A DNA stretch of 11,645 bases from Prevotellaceae bacterium UBA2448 (GTDB lineage Bacteria; Bacteroidota; Bacteroidia; Bacteroidales; Bacteroidaceae), in the NCBI GenBank assembly GCA_002342585.1, contig DDQG01000024.1, forward strand, positions 1 through 11,645, in the 5' to 3' direction. Position numbers and translations under genes: made by a program. Position 1 is the stretch's first letter; each line of letters opens with the position of its first letter. Shown one piece after another: positions 7,584-11,645 of the stretch. The notes below the pieces were generated by a model that was not told where the DNA came from, did not search any database, and saw only the letters and a list, made by a program, of their open reading frames with translations.

Positions 7584-8474
7584 ATGCAGCGACTCAACTT
7601 ATATGGTCCTTGGCTTACCAGTCTGACTGGTTATAAGACACAGAAAATGTCCATCAATGCCGGTTTCACCTGTCCTAATCGTGACGGCACATTGGGTACA
7701 ACTGGTTGCACTTACTGCAACAACCAGACCTTCAACCCCGACTACTGCCGTCCTACAAAGAGTATCACTCAGCAGTTGGAAGAGGGCAAGGAATTCTTCC
7801 GTCGCAAATACCCCGACATGCGCTATCTGGCATACTTTCAGGCTTATACCAACACCTATGCCCCACTCTCCGAGTTGCAGGCGAAATACGAGGAGGCACT
7901 TTCCGTTCCCGCTGTCGTCGGACTCGTCATCGGCACTCGTCCCGATTGCATGCCCCCTGCCCTGCTCTCCTATCTTCAGTCCTTACAGAAACGTGGCCAT
8001 ACAATCATTGTGGAGTACGGCATCGAATCCGTTTATGACACCACCTTGAAGCGCATCCGTCGCGGTCACACCCATGCACAGAGCATCGACGCCATCCGTC
8101 GCACAGCTGCTGCCGGGATTCCTGTAGGCATACACATCATACTGGGTTTGCCAGGCGAATCGCGCGAGATGTTGCTCAGCGAAGCCGACCAACTCTCCCA
8201 ACTACCTATCACCACATTGAAAATCCATCAGTTGCAACTCATCAAGGGCACAGTTATGGCAGATGAATACCTCCACACCCCATCTGACTTCCATCTTTTT
8301 TCTGTTGATGAGTACATCCAACTGCTTTGCGACTTCCTACCTCGTTTGCGTTCCGACATCATCATAGAGCGTCTTGTATCCCAGTCCCCCACCTCACTTC
8401 TTGCTACCCCCGGTTGGGGACTGAAAAACTACGAATTCACCGCTCGTTTACAGAACGCCCTCCAGAAACTATAA
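7584..8474 (+). CDS. Radical SAM protein, YhcC/TIGR01212 type
   Basis: A predicted [4Fe-4S]/S-adenosylmethionine enzyme; the reaction catalysed by this family is not established as far as I know. The cluster-binding motif is Cys30-x11-Cys42-x2-Cys45 within FTCPNRDGT...GCTYCN, the spacing typical of YhcC rather than the usual CxxxCxxC. Other family marks are YFQAYTNTYAP (84-94), IGTRPDCMP (116-124), VEYGIES (143-149), HIILGLPGES (184-193) and LKIHQLQLIKGT (212-223). The 296-aa length fits the family. It stands alone, divergent from the rplM operon. Its codons are visibly richer in C (many CCC, TCC, GTC) than those of its neighbours, which may reflect different expression or origin. The MQRLNLYGPW start fits the -7 box at 7551. 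Confidence 0.93.
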   Translation: MQRLNLYGPWLTSLTGYKTQKMSINAGFTCPNRDGTLGTTGCTYCNNQTFNPDYCRPTKSITQQLEEGKEFFRRKYPDMRYLAYFQAYTNTYAPLSELQAKYEEALSVPAVVGLVIGTRPDCMPPALLSYLQSLQKRGHTIIVEYGIESVYDTTLKRIRRGHTHAQSIDAIRRTAAAGIPVGIHIILGLPGESREMLLSEADQLSQLPITTLKIHQLQLIKGTVMADEYLHTPSDFHLFSVDEYIQLLCDFLPRLRSDIIIERLVSQSPTSLLATPGWGLKNYEFTARLQNALQKL

Positions 8475-8491
8475 CCGCATTCTGCATTTTT

Positions 8492-8548
8492 TACGTTTTG
8501 ACACGAAAAATTGTTTTTTTGAACGATTCTTCGTAGCATGAAAACGTA
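8492..8548 (+). promoter_or_regulatory. Two-step inverted repeat upstream of the second lipoprotein promoter
   Basis: TACGTTTT (8492-8499) is complementary to AAAACGTA (8541-8548), and inside it ACGAA (8503-8507) pairs with TTCGT (8530-8534). The right arm ends 20 nt before the -7 box, where a -33 element would be. It could be an operator or an imperfect hairpin at the 3' end of the radical SAM transcript; neither is proven. Confidence 0.3.
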
Positions 8549-8568
8549 ACACTATTCATTTTACCCTT

Positions 8569-8576
8569 TATATTTG
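8569..8576 (+). promoter_or_regulatory. -7 box of the second lipoprotein gene
   Basis: TATATTTG matches TAnnTTTG exactly. A start near 8583 would give a leader of about 95 nt containing the short open frame at 8603-8635 and a 19-nt repeat shared with the HU gene leader. The -33 position shows no TTG. Confidence 0.55.
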
Positions 8577-8602
8577 CCCCAAAATCATAAAAAAATAATA
8601 TC

Positions 8603-8635
8603 ATGAAAGACTGCCATCCGGAGGGCAACTCCTAA
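8603..8635 (+). CDS. Possible 10-residue leader peptide
   Basis: An ATG after an A-rich stretch opens a frame reading MKDCHPEGNS and ending in TAA, about 20 nt after the predicted transcript start and 43 nt before the lipoprotein ATG. The HPEGNS part is encoded by the 19-nt repeat also found before the HU gene, in the same frame. There is no direct evidence of translation; it may be a by-product of the repeat. Confidence 0.25.
   Translation: MKDCHPEGNS
8613..8631 (+). repeat. 19-nt dispersed repeat, copy 1
   Basis: GCCATCCGGAGGGCAACTC is identical to the minus-strand sequence at 10835-10817. Both copies lie in the 5' region of a gene and point towards it. The repeat contains a short GCC/GGC stem around TCCGGA and the Shine-Dalgarno-like GGAGGG. 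Here it runs into two CTCCTAA tandem units. Confidence 0.8.
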
Positions 8636-8678
8636 CTCCTAACTAAAATCATTATTAACCTTTTAAACCATTAAAACT

Positions 8679-9380
8679 ATGAAACAGACAAGAAATCTTC
8701 TAGTTCTGAGTGCGATAGCACTTTCAACAGGTTTATTCGTCGCTTGTGGCGGCGGCACTAGTAGTGCAGAATCCGAAGCTGCATCAATTCCTACCGATGG
8801 TCTGCTGGGCGAACTGCCAAAAGTAGTAGCAGAATACTATGCAGCAGAAGCAGCAGCATCTGCCAAGTACGACGAACTGAAAGCGAGCGACCCGGAAAAG
8901 GCAAATGCTTTCTGGACCGATTACATCGGACAGGGCAACACTACCAAATACAAGAAGGAAACCCTTCCTGCAATATCCAAGGCCCTCGAAGGCATAGAGA
9001 TTCCTGCTGAAATAGGTGAGCAGCTGCCTATGAAACTCAATGGCAACTTCGTCTTAGATGACTCGCGCGAAGCAAGCGTCTCGGGAGAATTCACCGAAGG
9101 AGCATCGAACGACATTCAGATACTCACCCTTAAGCCCGTAGCCTTCGACAGCGACGGCAATGCAATAGCAATTGGTCCTCGCGGCATCAACTTCAGCGAC
9201 TACCCTATCAAACCTGGCAAGACATTCAGTTTTGGCTTCTTCATAAGCCCAGACGACTACAATGCAGCAAGTTGGGCAAAACTACAGAAGATAGTCATCC
9301 TGGATCGCCAAGGCGAAGCATACAAGCAGGCAGAAGAACAAATCAAAGCAGCCAAAGATGCATTTAAGAACAAACAGTAA
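8679..9380 (+). CDS. Lipoprotein of unknown function
   Basis: Not recognised as a named family. The 233-aa protein has an n-region MKQTRN, a hydrophobic core, and a lipobox LFVAC, with Cys23 followed by a Gly/Ser linker, so it is exported and lipid-anchored. Residues 40-75 are Ala/Glu-rich helix (VAEYYAAEAAASAKYDEL). Residues about 110-180 look beta-rich (MKLNGNFVLDDSREASVSGEF, then ILTLKPVAFDSDGNAIA), which suggests a small beta-sandwich. The C terminus returns to Lys/Glu/Ala helix. It is a single-gene unit with its own promoter box at 8569 and a strong terminator at 9395. Its composition does not differ strikingly from its surroundings. A function cannot be inferred from the neighbours. Confidence 0.88.
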   Translation: MKQTRNLLVLSAIALSTGLFVACGGGTSSAESEAASIPTDGLLGELPKVVAEYYAAEAAASAKYDELKASDPEKANAFWTDYIGQGNTTKYKKETLPAISKALEGIEIPAEIGEQLPMKLNGNFVLDDSREASVSGEFTEGASNDIQILTLKPVAFDSDGNAIAIGPRGINFSDYPIKPGKTFSFGFFISPDDYNAASWAKLQKIVILDRQGEAYKQAEEQIKAAKDAFKNKQ

Positions 9381-9394
9381 CACATACTAACCAC

Positions 9395-9433
9395 AAAAAA
9401 GCTGACCGGGCAATCGCCTGGTCAGCTTTTTTT
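9395..9433 (+). terminator. Intrinsic terminator of the second lipoprotein gene
   Basis: A 17-bp stem: six A-T pairs, GCTGACC/GGTCAGC (9401-9407 with 9420-9426) and GGGC/GCCT, closed by the 4-nt loop AATC, followed by seven T residues. The flanking A run makes it potentially active in both directions. Confidence 0.93.
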
Positions 9434-9437
9434 ATTT

Positions 9438-9531
9438 AGGAGTTAAGAAATAAGTGAAGTCAAGGAGTTAAGACGATTGAGGAGTGCGGTAAGGAGTTAA
9501 GAAGTTAGTGAAGTCAAGGAGTTAAGACGAT
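9438..9531 (+). repeat. Imperfect direct repeat of 40 nt, period 54
   Basis: Units at 9438-9477 and 9492-9531 are identical except for three adjacent positions (ATA versus GTT). Each is itself built from AAGGAGTTAAGA-like words. No open frame of interest crosses it. Together with the CTCCTAA units at 8629-8642 it belongs to the GGAGTTA word family scattered through this region. Confidence 0.85.
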
Positions 9532-9625
9532 ACTGGTCTTTCGTTTCAACTATTATCTATTATCTGTTATCTATTTCTTACATCCTTTTCCCTGTTCCTG
9601 TGGTATCTAGGAAGTGAAAAACATG

Positions 9626-9656
9626 TTGCAACTTTGCAACATTGCAACATTGCAAC
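9626..9656 (+). repeat. Four TTGCAAC units with 8-nt period
   Basis: TTGCAAC starts at 9626, 9634, 9642 and 9650, each separated by one base. The core TTGCAA is its own complement. The stretch 9434-9660 otherwise holds only low-complexity sequence (TTATCTA words at 9550-9575) and no gene. Confidence 0.8.
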
Positions 9657-9667
9657 AATTGTGAAAT

Positions 9668-9698
9668 AAAAAAAGAGCCTCGCATCACTGCGAAGCTC
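9668..9698 (-). terminator. Intrinsic terminator of the HU/smalltalk transcript
   Basis: On the minus strand GAGC and TCGC pair with GCGA and GCTC (9675-9698) around a 6-nt loop, with one A/C mismatch, and are followed by seven T residues (9674-9668). It lies 121 nt downstream of the small peptide gene, and the nearest minus-strand gene it can serve is that one. Confidence 0.85.
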
Positions 9699-9790
9699 CA
9701 TGTCTGTTTGTCAAATCAAAATTACTATATGAACAAAAACAATATTTTCGATTGCAAATCAGCTTAACTATCAACTTTTAATTTTCAATT

Positions 9791-9818
9791 ATGAATTATG
9801 CATTATGAATTATGCATT
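9791..9818 (+). repeat. Perfect 14-nt tandem duplication
   Basis: ATGAATTATGCATT occurs twice in a row (9791-9804 and 9805-9818), directly abutting the stop codon of the small peptide gene. Such AATTATG words are common between genes in Bacteroides and Prevotella genomes. Confidence 0.85.
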
Positions 9819-9819
9819 A

Positions 9820-9927
9820 TCAAAAGGGTCCGTGTCCCATACAACTTGTAGTTGTGATTGCTGTCAAAAATGCTGTGAGTGCGGCTACTACTACCTTCAC
9901 CACTGTCTCAAGAATATCGCGTTTCAT
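9820..9927 (-). CDS. Smalltalk-type 35-residue peptide
   Basis: A very short gene that length-limited gene finding would miss. The product begins MKRDILETVVKVVVAALT, continues AFLTAITTTSCM and ends GHGPF. It has a short charged start, one hydrophobic segment (about 9-24) and a TTTSC motif with Cys29, which looks like a relaxed lipobox. This layout matches the Bacteroidales 'smalltalk' proteins, about 30-40 aa, which are usually encoded next to an HU-related DNA-binding gene and often an N-acetylmuramoyl-L-alanine amidase. Their function is unknown. Here it lies 192 nt downstream of the HU-related gene on the same strand, which supports the call. No amidase gene is present in the window. A Shine-Dalgarno sequence is absent, as usual in this phylum. 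Confidence 0.8.
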   Translation of the reverse strand: MKRDILETVVKVVVAALTAFLTAITTTSCMGHGPF

Positions 9928-9945
9928 AAATATCAAGAATTAGAG

Positions 9946-10019
9946 AAACCTCGTAAAAACCACTATAGAATGATGCCCGAAGTAGCCCCAGCGGGAAGGG
10001 CATAGCATTCTGGAGGTTT
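9946..10019 (-). ncRNA. Long nested stem-loop upstream of the smalltalk gene
   Basis: Nested perfect arms in plus coordinates: AAACCTC (9946-9952) with GAGGTTT (10013-10019); AGAATG (9967-9972) with CATTCT (10006-10011); ATGCCC (9973-9978) with GGGCAT (9998-10003); and an apical CCC/GGG. The bulges are asymmetric: 14 nt on one side, 1-2 nt on the other. On the minus strand the element ends 18 nt before the peptide ATG. There is no T run, so it is not a simple terminator. It could be a leader controlling the peptide or a separate small RNA; its strand is inferred from the neighbours. Confidence 0.5.
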
Positions 10020-10060
10020 TAAGCGGTTCGCATTTGTCAATTAGAGAATTTTTTTAAGAA

Positions 10061-10092
10061 AAGCGGGAGCCCCGAAGGGCTCACCCGTTTTC
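10061..10092 (-). terminator. Intrinsic terminator after the HU-related gene
   Basis: The minus-strand stem GAGCCC/GGGCTC (10082-10077 with 10072-10067) carries a UUCG tetraloop closed by C-G. It extends through GG/CC and a bulge to an A/T-rich base, followed by TTTTCTT. It begins 37 nt after the HU stop codon and would reduce read-through into the smalltalk gene. Confidence 0.75.
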
Positions 10093-10122
10093 GTTTTGGT
10101 TTTCGTTTTCGTACGAAGTTTA
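10081..10122 (-). other. In-frame continuation of the HU tail repeat beyond its stop codon
   Basis: After the HU stop TAA (10122-10120) the same frame reads TSYENENQNENG and then TGA (10083-10081). It uses the same GAAAAC/CAAAAC hexamers as the coding tail (10198-10263). The second stop lies inside the terminator stem. This looks like an older, longer C terminus cut by a stop, or a local hexamer duplication. Confidence 0.6.
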
Positions 10123-10755
10123 CGACTCGTCAGTACCATCCTCAGTACCACCACCTCCGCCATTACCGGGTTCAGGGTTCACGGTTCCTGGTTCAGGGTT
10201 TTCGTTTTCGTTTTGGTTTTCGTTTTCGTTAGAACCGTTTTGGTTTTGGTTTTCGTTTTCGTTGTCTCCGGTCTTGCCGTCAGACTCGCCAGTCTCGTCA
10301 CCTTCTGGGTCTTCAACGATACCTTCGTCGGTAGAGGTTACGCGCTTGAGCTCGTTGCCGTCCTTGTCGTAGCAAGTGATCTGAACGCTGGTGTTAGACA
10401 GTTCGTCCTTCAGTTCGGTTGATGGAGTGAAGACAATCTTACGGCTCTTGATGAGCTTTGACTTTACCTCGTCAACGGTTGCCACTGACTTTGCGCGCAG
10501 TCCGAAACGCATTGTTCCGAGTCCTGGCAGTGCCACTGAGTGACCTTCTGTTGCCCATGCCTTGATTACTTCGCCTGCTGCATCCCAACATGCCTGAATC
10601 ACGCCTTTGCTGATACCTGAGCGGAGAGCCGCCTCGCTGATTACCTTGTTCTGTGCCAGAGGAATGTAAAGCTCTGGAGAGAGAACGAAACGATAAGTGT
10701 CTGCATACTTACCTACTTTCTGAAGCTTTTGCTTTGCTTTAACTTTAAGTGCCAT
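10120..10755 (-). CDS. HU-related (histone-like) DNA-binding protein with acidic repeat tail
   Basis: A predicted nucleoid-type DNA-binding protein of the Bacteroidales HU-related family (TIGR01201 type). The HU/IHF-like fold covers about residues 1-125: MALKVKAKQKLQ, a helical part with SEAALRSGISKGVIQACWDA (40-59), and the beta region with VALPGLGTMRFGLRAKS (74-90), where HU proteins carry the DNA-gripping arm. The family-typical ITCYDKDGNELKRVTSTDEG follows (126-145). Residues 146-211 are disordered and acidic, with Asn/Glu/Gln hexamer-derived repeats (165-186), PEPG twice, a run of five Gly, and a final Asp/Glu-rich end. Most relatives have shorter tails of similar character. It is upstream of the smalltalk gene with a terminator between. 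The start MALK lies after an A/T-rich leader; no clear Shine-Dalgarno is seen. Confidence 0.92.
   Translation of the reverse strand: MALKVKAKQKLQKVGKYADTYRFVLSPELYIPLAQNKVISEAALRSGISKGVIQACWDAAGEVIKAWATEGHSVALPGLGTMRFGLRAKSVATVDEVKSKLIKSRKIVFTPSTELKDELSNTSVQITCYDKDGNELKRVTSTDEGIVEDPEGDETGESDGKTGDNENENQNQNGSNENENQNENENPEPGTVNPEPGNGGGGGTEDGTDES
10198..10263 (-). repeat. Hexamer repeat coding the Asn/Glu/Gln tail of the HU-related protein
   Basis: GAAAAC and CAAAAC units (minus strand) occur in two blocks separated by GGTTCTAAC, giving EN and QN dipeptides at residues 165-186. A further block of four units lies after the stop at 10087-10110. Unit number is expected to vary between strains because 6-nt slippage keeps the frame. 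Confidence 0.85.
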
Positions 10756-10789
10756 AGTTTTTTAAATTTAAGGGTTTAACATATTTTTG

Positions 10790-10816
10790 GTTATTGGTTA
10801 TAGGTTATTGGTTATT
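10790..10816 (+). repeat. GGTTATT/GGTTATA tandem words
   Basis: Four near-identical 7-nt to 8-nt words (GGTTATT, GGTTATA, GGTTATT, GGTTATT) separated by 0-1 bases lie between the HU gene and the 19-nt repeat, within the expected HU leader. Confidence 0.7.
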
Positions 10817-10866
10817 GAGTTGCCCTCCGGATGGCTTCTCTTTTCACCTTTCCCTTCGCCTTTCAT
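10798..10866 (-). CDS. Possible 22-residue leader peptide upstream of the HU-related gene
   Basis: A minus-strand ATG (10866-10864) opens a frame reading MKGEGKGEKR, then SHPEGNS, then ITNNL, and stops at TAA 42 nt before the HU start. The HPEGNS part comes from the 19-nt repeat and is in the same frame as in the leader of the lipoprotein gene at 8679. About 24 nt upstream is AAAATTTG, one base off a -7 box (the other copy has 26 nt). No evidence of translation is available. Confidence 0.25.
   Translation of the reverse strand: MKGEGKGEKRSHPEGNSITNNL
10817..10835 (-). repeat. 19-nt dispersed repeat, copy 2
   Basis: The reverse complement is GCCATCCGGAGGGCAACTC, identical to 8613-8631. It lies 61 nt upstream of the HU start in the same orientation relative to the gene as copy 1, which is 47 nt upstream of its gene. 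Confidence 0.8.
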
Positions 10867-10899
10867 CTTCTTACAATAATACTTTTATTTCAAATTTTT

Positions 10900-10921
10900 G
10901 GGTGAAAGCCACCCTGGCTTT
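10900..10921. other. Mutually exclusive hairpins
   Basis: AAAGCCA (10905-10911) pairs with TGGCTTT (10915-10921) around CCC. Alternatively GGGTG (10900-10904) pairs with CACCC (10910-10914). The two cannot form together. The plus strand is followed by a weakly T-rich stretch. The element may be a small switch in the HU leader or chance. Confidence 0.35.
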
Positions 10922-10977
10922 ATTCTTATTGCTTGGCGCAATATTTTCCAACAATAATTGCAAACAACCCGCGCAGA

Positions 10978-11040
10978 GCACGACATTAAAGATGAGCCGA
11001 GGATGCTTCTGTGAAGAGGCTCAATCTTTAAGAAGTGTGC
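10978..11040 (-). ncRNA. Stable stem-loop, candidate small RNA or HU leader element
   Basis: TTAAAGAT plus GAGCC (10986-10998) pairs with GGCTC plus ATCTTTAA (11018-11031): 13 bp with a single bulged base. An inner CTTC/GAAG hairpin (11006-11016) and an outer GCAC/GTGC pair (10978-10981 with 11037-11040) extend it. A possible minus-strand promoter lies directly upstream (11052-11079). No coding potential is convincing here: the overlapping 64-residue minus frame has no recognisable domain. The irregular-rod shape would suit a 6S-like or leader RNA, but I do not recognise the family. Confidence 0.4.
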
Positions 11041-11051
11041 AAACGGCTCAG

Positions 11052-11079
11052 CGAAGCTAATTACCAATAATCGAACCAA
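11052..11079 (-). promoter_or_regulatory. Possible promoter for the stem-loop/HU transcript
   Basis: The minus strand has TTG (11079-11077), 17 nt, then TAGCTTCG (11059-11052). The box has the same TAnnTTCG form as the rplM promoter, but the spacer is two bases short of the consensus. A start near 11045 would place the 10978-11040 stem at the very 5' end of the RNA. Confidence 0.35.
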
Positions 11080-11138
11080 TAAAATTATTTTTAAATTATT
11101 TTAAATTATTGTTCAGAACTATCGCCGCCCGCCAGGCA

Positions 11139-11167
11139 GTCTTTCGTCCTTCGTCTTTCGTCCTTCG
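11139..11167 (+). repeat. Two tandem 14-nt units
   Basis: GTCTTTCGTCCTTC is repeated exactly at 11139-11152 and 11153-11166, with a third unit beginning at G11167. It adjoins the T run of the palindrome at 11170. Confidence 0.85.
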
Positions 11168-11169
11168 TT

Positions 11170-11195
11170 TTTTTTTCGTGTGCACACGAAAAAAA
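11170..11195. repeat. 26-nt perfect palindrome
   Basis: Seven T, CGTGTGCACACG, seven A: perfectly self-complementary, with two more T on the left. A partly related TGTGCGTACGAG follows at 11201-11212, itself centred on the palindrome CGTACG. It could be a bidirectional terminator hairpin or a binding site for a dimeric protein. Confidence 0.75.
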
Positions 11196-11239
11196 TTTCC
11201 TGTGCGTACGAGTAAAAATCTCTCTCGATTTTGACAATG

Positions 11240-11269
11240 CAAATTTACGAACTTTCAGCTCCGGCATAA
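11240..11269 (-). promoter_or_regulatory. Possible minus-strand promoter
   Basis: The minus strand reads TTA (11269-11267), 19 nt, then TAAATTTG (11247-11240). The -7 box is a full match and the -33 is one base off. It would transcribe through the palindrome towards the HU gene. Confidence 0.45.
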
Positions 11270-11350
11270 AGCGATGCAGAAGATTGTTTTAGTGAACGAA
11301 TGTTAACTTTCCTGCATCTTCATTTGCCCTGAAAAACGTTGAATGGAATT

Positions 11351-11382
11351 GTTCCAATGTTCCAATGTTCCAATGTTCCAAC
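11351..11382 (+). repeat. Array of four 8-nt GTTCCAAT units
   Basis: Three exact units and one ending in C start at 11351, 11359, 11367 and 11375. They are the reverse complement of the array at 11583-11614. Confidence 0.9.
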
Positions 11383-11582
11383 ACTTTTTTTCGGTTCCCT
11401 ATACTTATAGATTAAATATCTTATTAGACAAGTTACTATTGACAAGAGGATATTTATATTATATATACTATACTAATAAGTAGCACACATTTATGTTAAT
11501 CGCAAAATTGAAAATTTCATCATAATAATTCATATCAAAAAACAAAATAATCTGCCCGCCGCCGCGATTTTCAAAATGCTCT
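11383..11582. other. AT-rich stretch between inverted repeat arrays, no gene seen
   Basis: About 200 nt, strongly A/T-rich (TATTATATATACTATACTA region at 11457-11475), with one GC-rich patch CTGCCCGCCGCCGCG (11552-11566). The CCGCC words resemble CGCCGCCCGCCAGGC at 11123-11137. No open frame with recognisable coding features is present. Confidence 0.5.
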
Positions 11583-11645
11583 GGAACATCGGAACATTGG
11601 AACATTGGAACATTTTTGAAAAGTGTAATACCCTAAAAAGGGTTG
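11571..11645 (-). CDS. Possible 3' end of a minus-strand gene entering from the right
   Basis: From the window edge, 24 codons are open on the minus strand: QPFLGYYTFQKCSNVPMFR, then CSRAF, then TGA (11573-11571). Part of the frame is the 8-nt repeat, so the openness may be chance. It is listed only because the reading frame cannot be judged without the sequence to the right. Confidence 0.2.
   Translation of the reverse strand, partial: QPFLGYYTFQKCSNVPMFRCSRAF
11583..11614 (+). repeat. Array of four 8-nt GGAACATT units, inverted relative to 11351-11382
   Basis: Units start at 11583 (ending in C), 11591, 11599 and 11607. In reverse complement they continue the GTTCCAAT pattern, so the two arrays can form a stem of about 30 bp around the AT-rich loop. 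Confidence 0.9.

Noticed and set aside
9434..9660. CRISPR array
   Set aside because: The repeats differ in sequence from array to array, spacers are 1-14 nt or absent, and no cas gene is present.
9805..10005. A 66-codon plus-strand Cys-rich frame
   Set aside because: It is antisense to the smalltalk gene and the nested stem-loop; its Cys codons mirror the Ala/Thr/Val-rich codons of the peptide.
10096..10422. A 108-codon plus-strand frame rich in Val/Phe opposite the HU tail
   Set aside because: It is the complement of the GAAAAC hexamer repeat and acidic tail; the VFVF pattern is an artefact.
10885..11079. A 64-codon minus-strand frame starting MVRLLVISFAEP
   Set aside because: It spans the 10978-11040 stem-loop and the possible promoter, lacks a plausible start context, and shows no domain or compositional sign of coding.
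11351..11614. Insertion sequence with terminal inverted repeats
   Set aside because: The inverted arrays enclose only 200 nt with no transposase and no target-site duplication visible.

Overview
The window looks like a chromosomal segment from a Bacteroidales bacterium, most likely Prevotella or a close relative. The evidence is the recurrent Bacteroidetes -7 promoter box TAnnTTTG (three full promoters have a TTG or TTTG-like element 19 nt upstream), A-rich start regions with little Shine-Dalgarno sequence, the gene order rplM-rpsI-rpsB-tsf, a Bacteroidales-type HU-related protein, and a 35-residue 'smalltalk'-type peptide gene. Family assignments come from motif recognition; no database search was run.

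Left part (1-4260). A secreted dipeptidyl peptidase IV (S9 family) and a secreted GH43-type glycosidase form a tight minus-strand pair separated by 12 nt. A promoter at the extreme left edge probably drives the next minus-strand gene, which lies outside the window. Divergent from the peptidase is a plus-strand lipoprotein gene of unknown function. It ends at a strong bidirectional terminator shared with the convergent tsf gene.

Centre (4260-8474). A minus-strand translation operon, rplM, rpsI, rpsB, tsf (L13, S9, S2, EF-Ts), is driven by a near-consensus promoter with a 19-nt spacer. It has a roughly 200-nt leader holding two good hairpins, one capped by a UNCG-type tetraloop. A 172-nt structured gap precedes rpsB. 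Both are candidates for ribosomal-protein autoregulation. Divergent from the operon is a radical SAM protein of the YhcC/TIGR01212 type.

Right part (8475-11645). This is a loose accessory region. It has a second lipoprotein of unknown function with a textbook terminator, then intergenic DNA full of short tandem arrays, then a minus-strand HU-related protein with an acidic Asn/Glu-rich repeat tail and, downstream of it, the smalltalk-type peptide. A long nested stem-loop lies between the last two. The final ~900 nt hold no convincing complete gene, but contain a second stable stem-loop, a 26-nt perfect palindrome, possible minus-strand promoters, and two oppositely oriented arrays of four 8-bp repeats around an AT-rich stretch.

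Most unusual observations: (1) an identical 19-nt repeat sits in the 5' region of two unrelated genes, in the same orientation and in the same reading frame of a possible leader peptide (His-Pro-Glu-Gly-Asn-Ser); (2) the HU tail repeat continues in frame past the stop codon into the terminator; (3) the nested stem-loop between HU and the smalltalk gene; (4) the inverted 8-bp repeat arrays at the right end.
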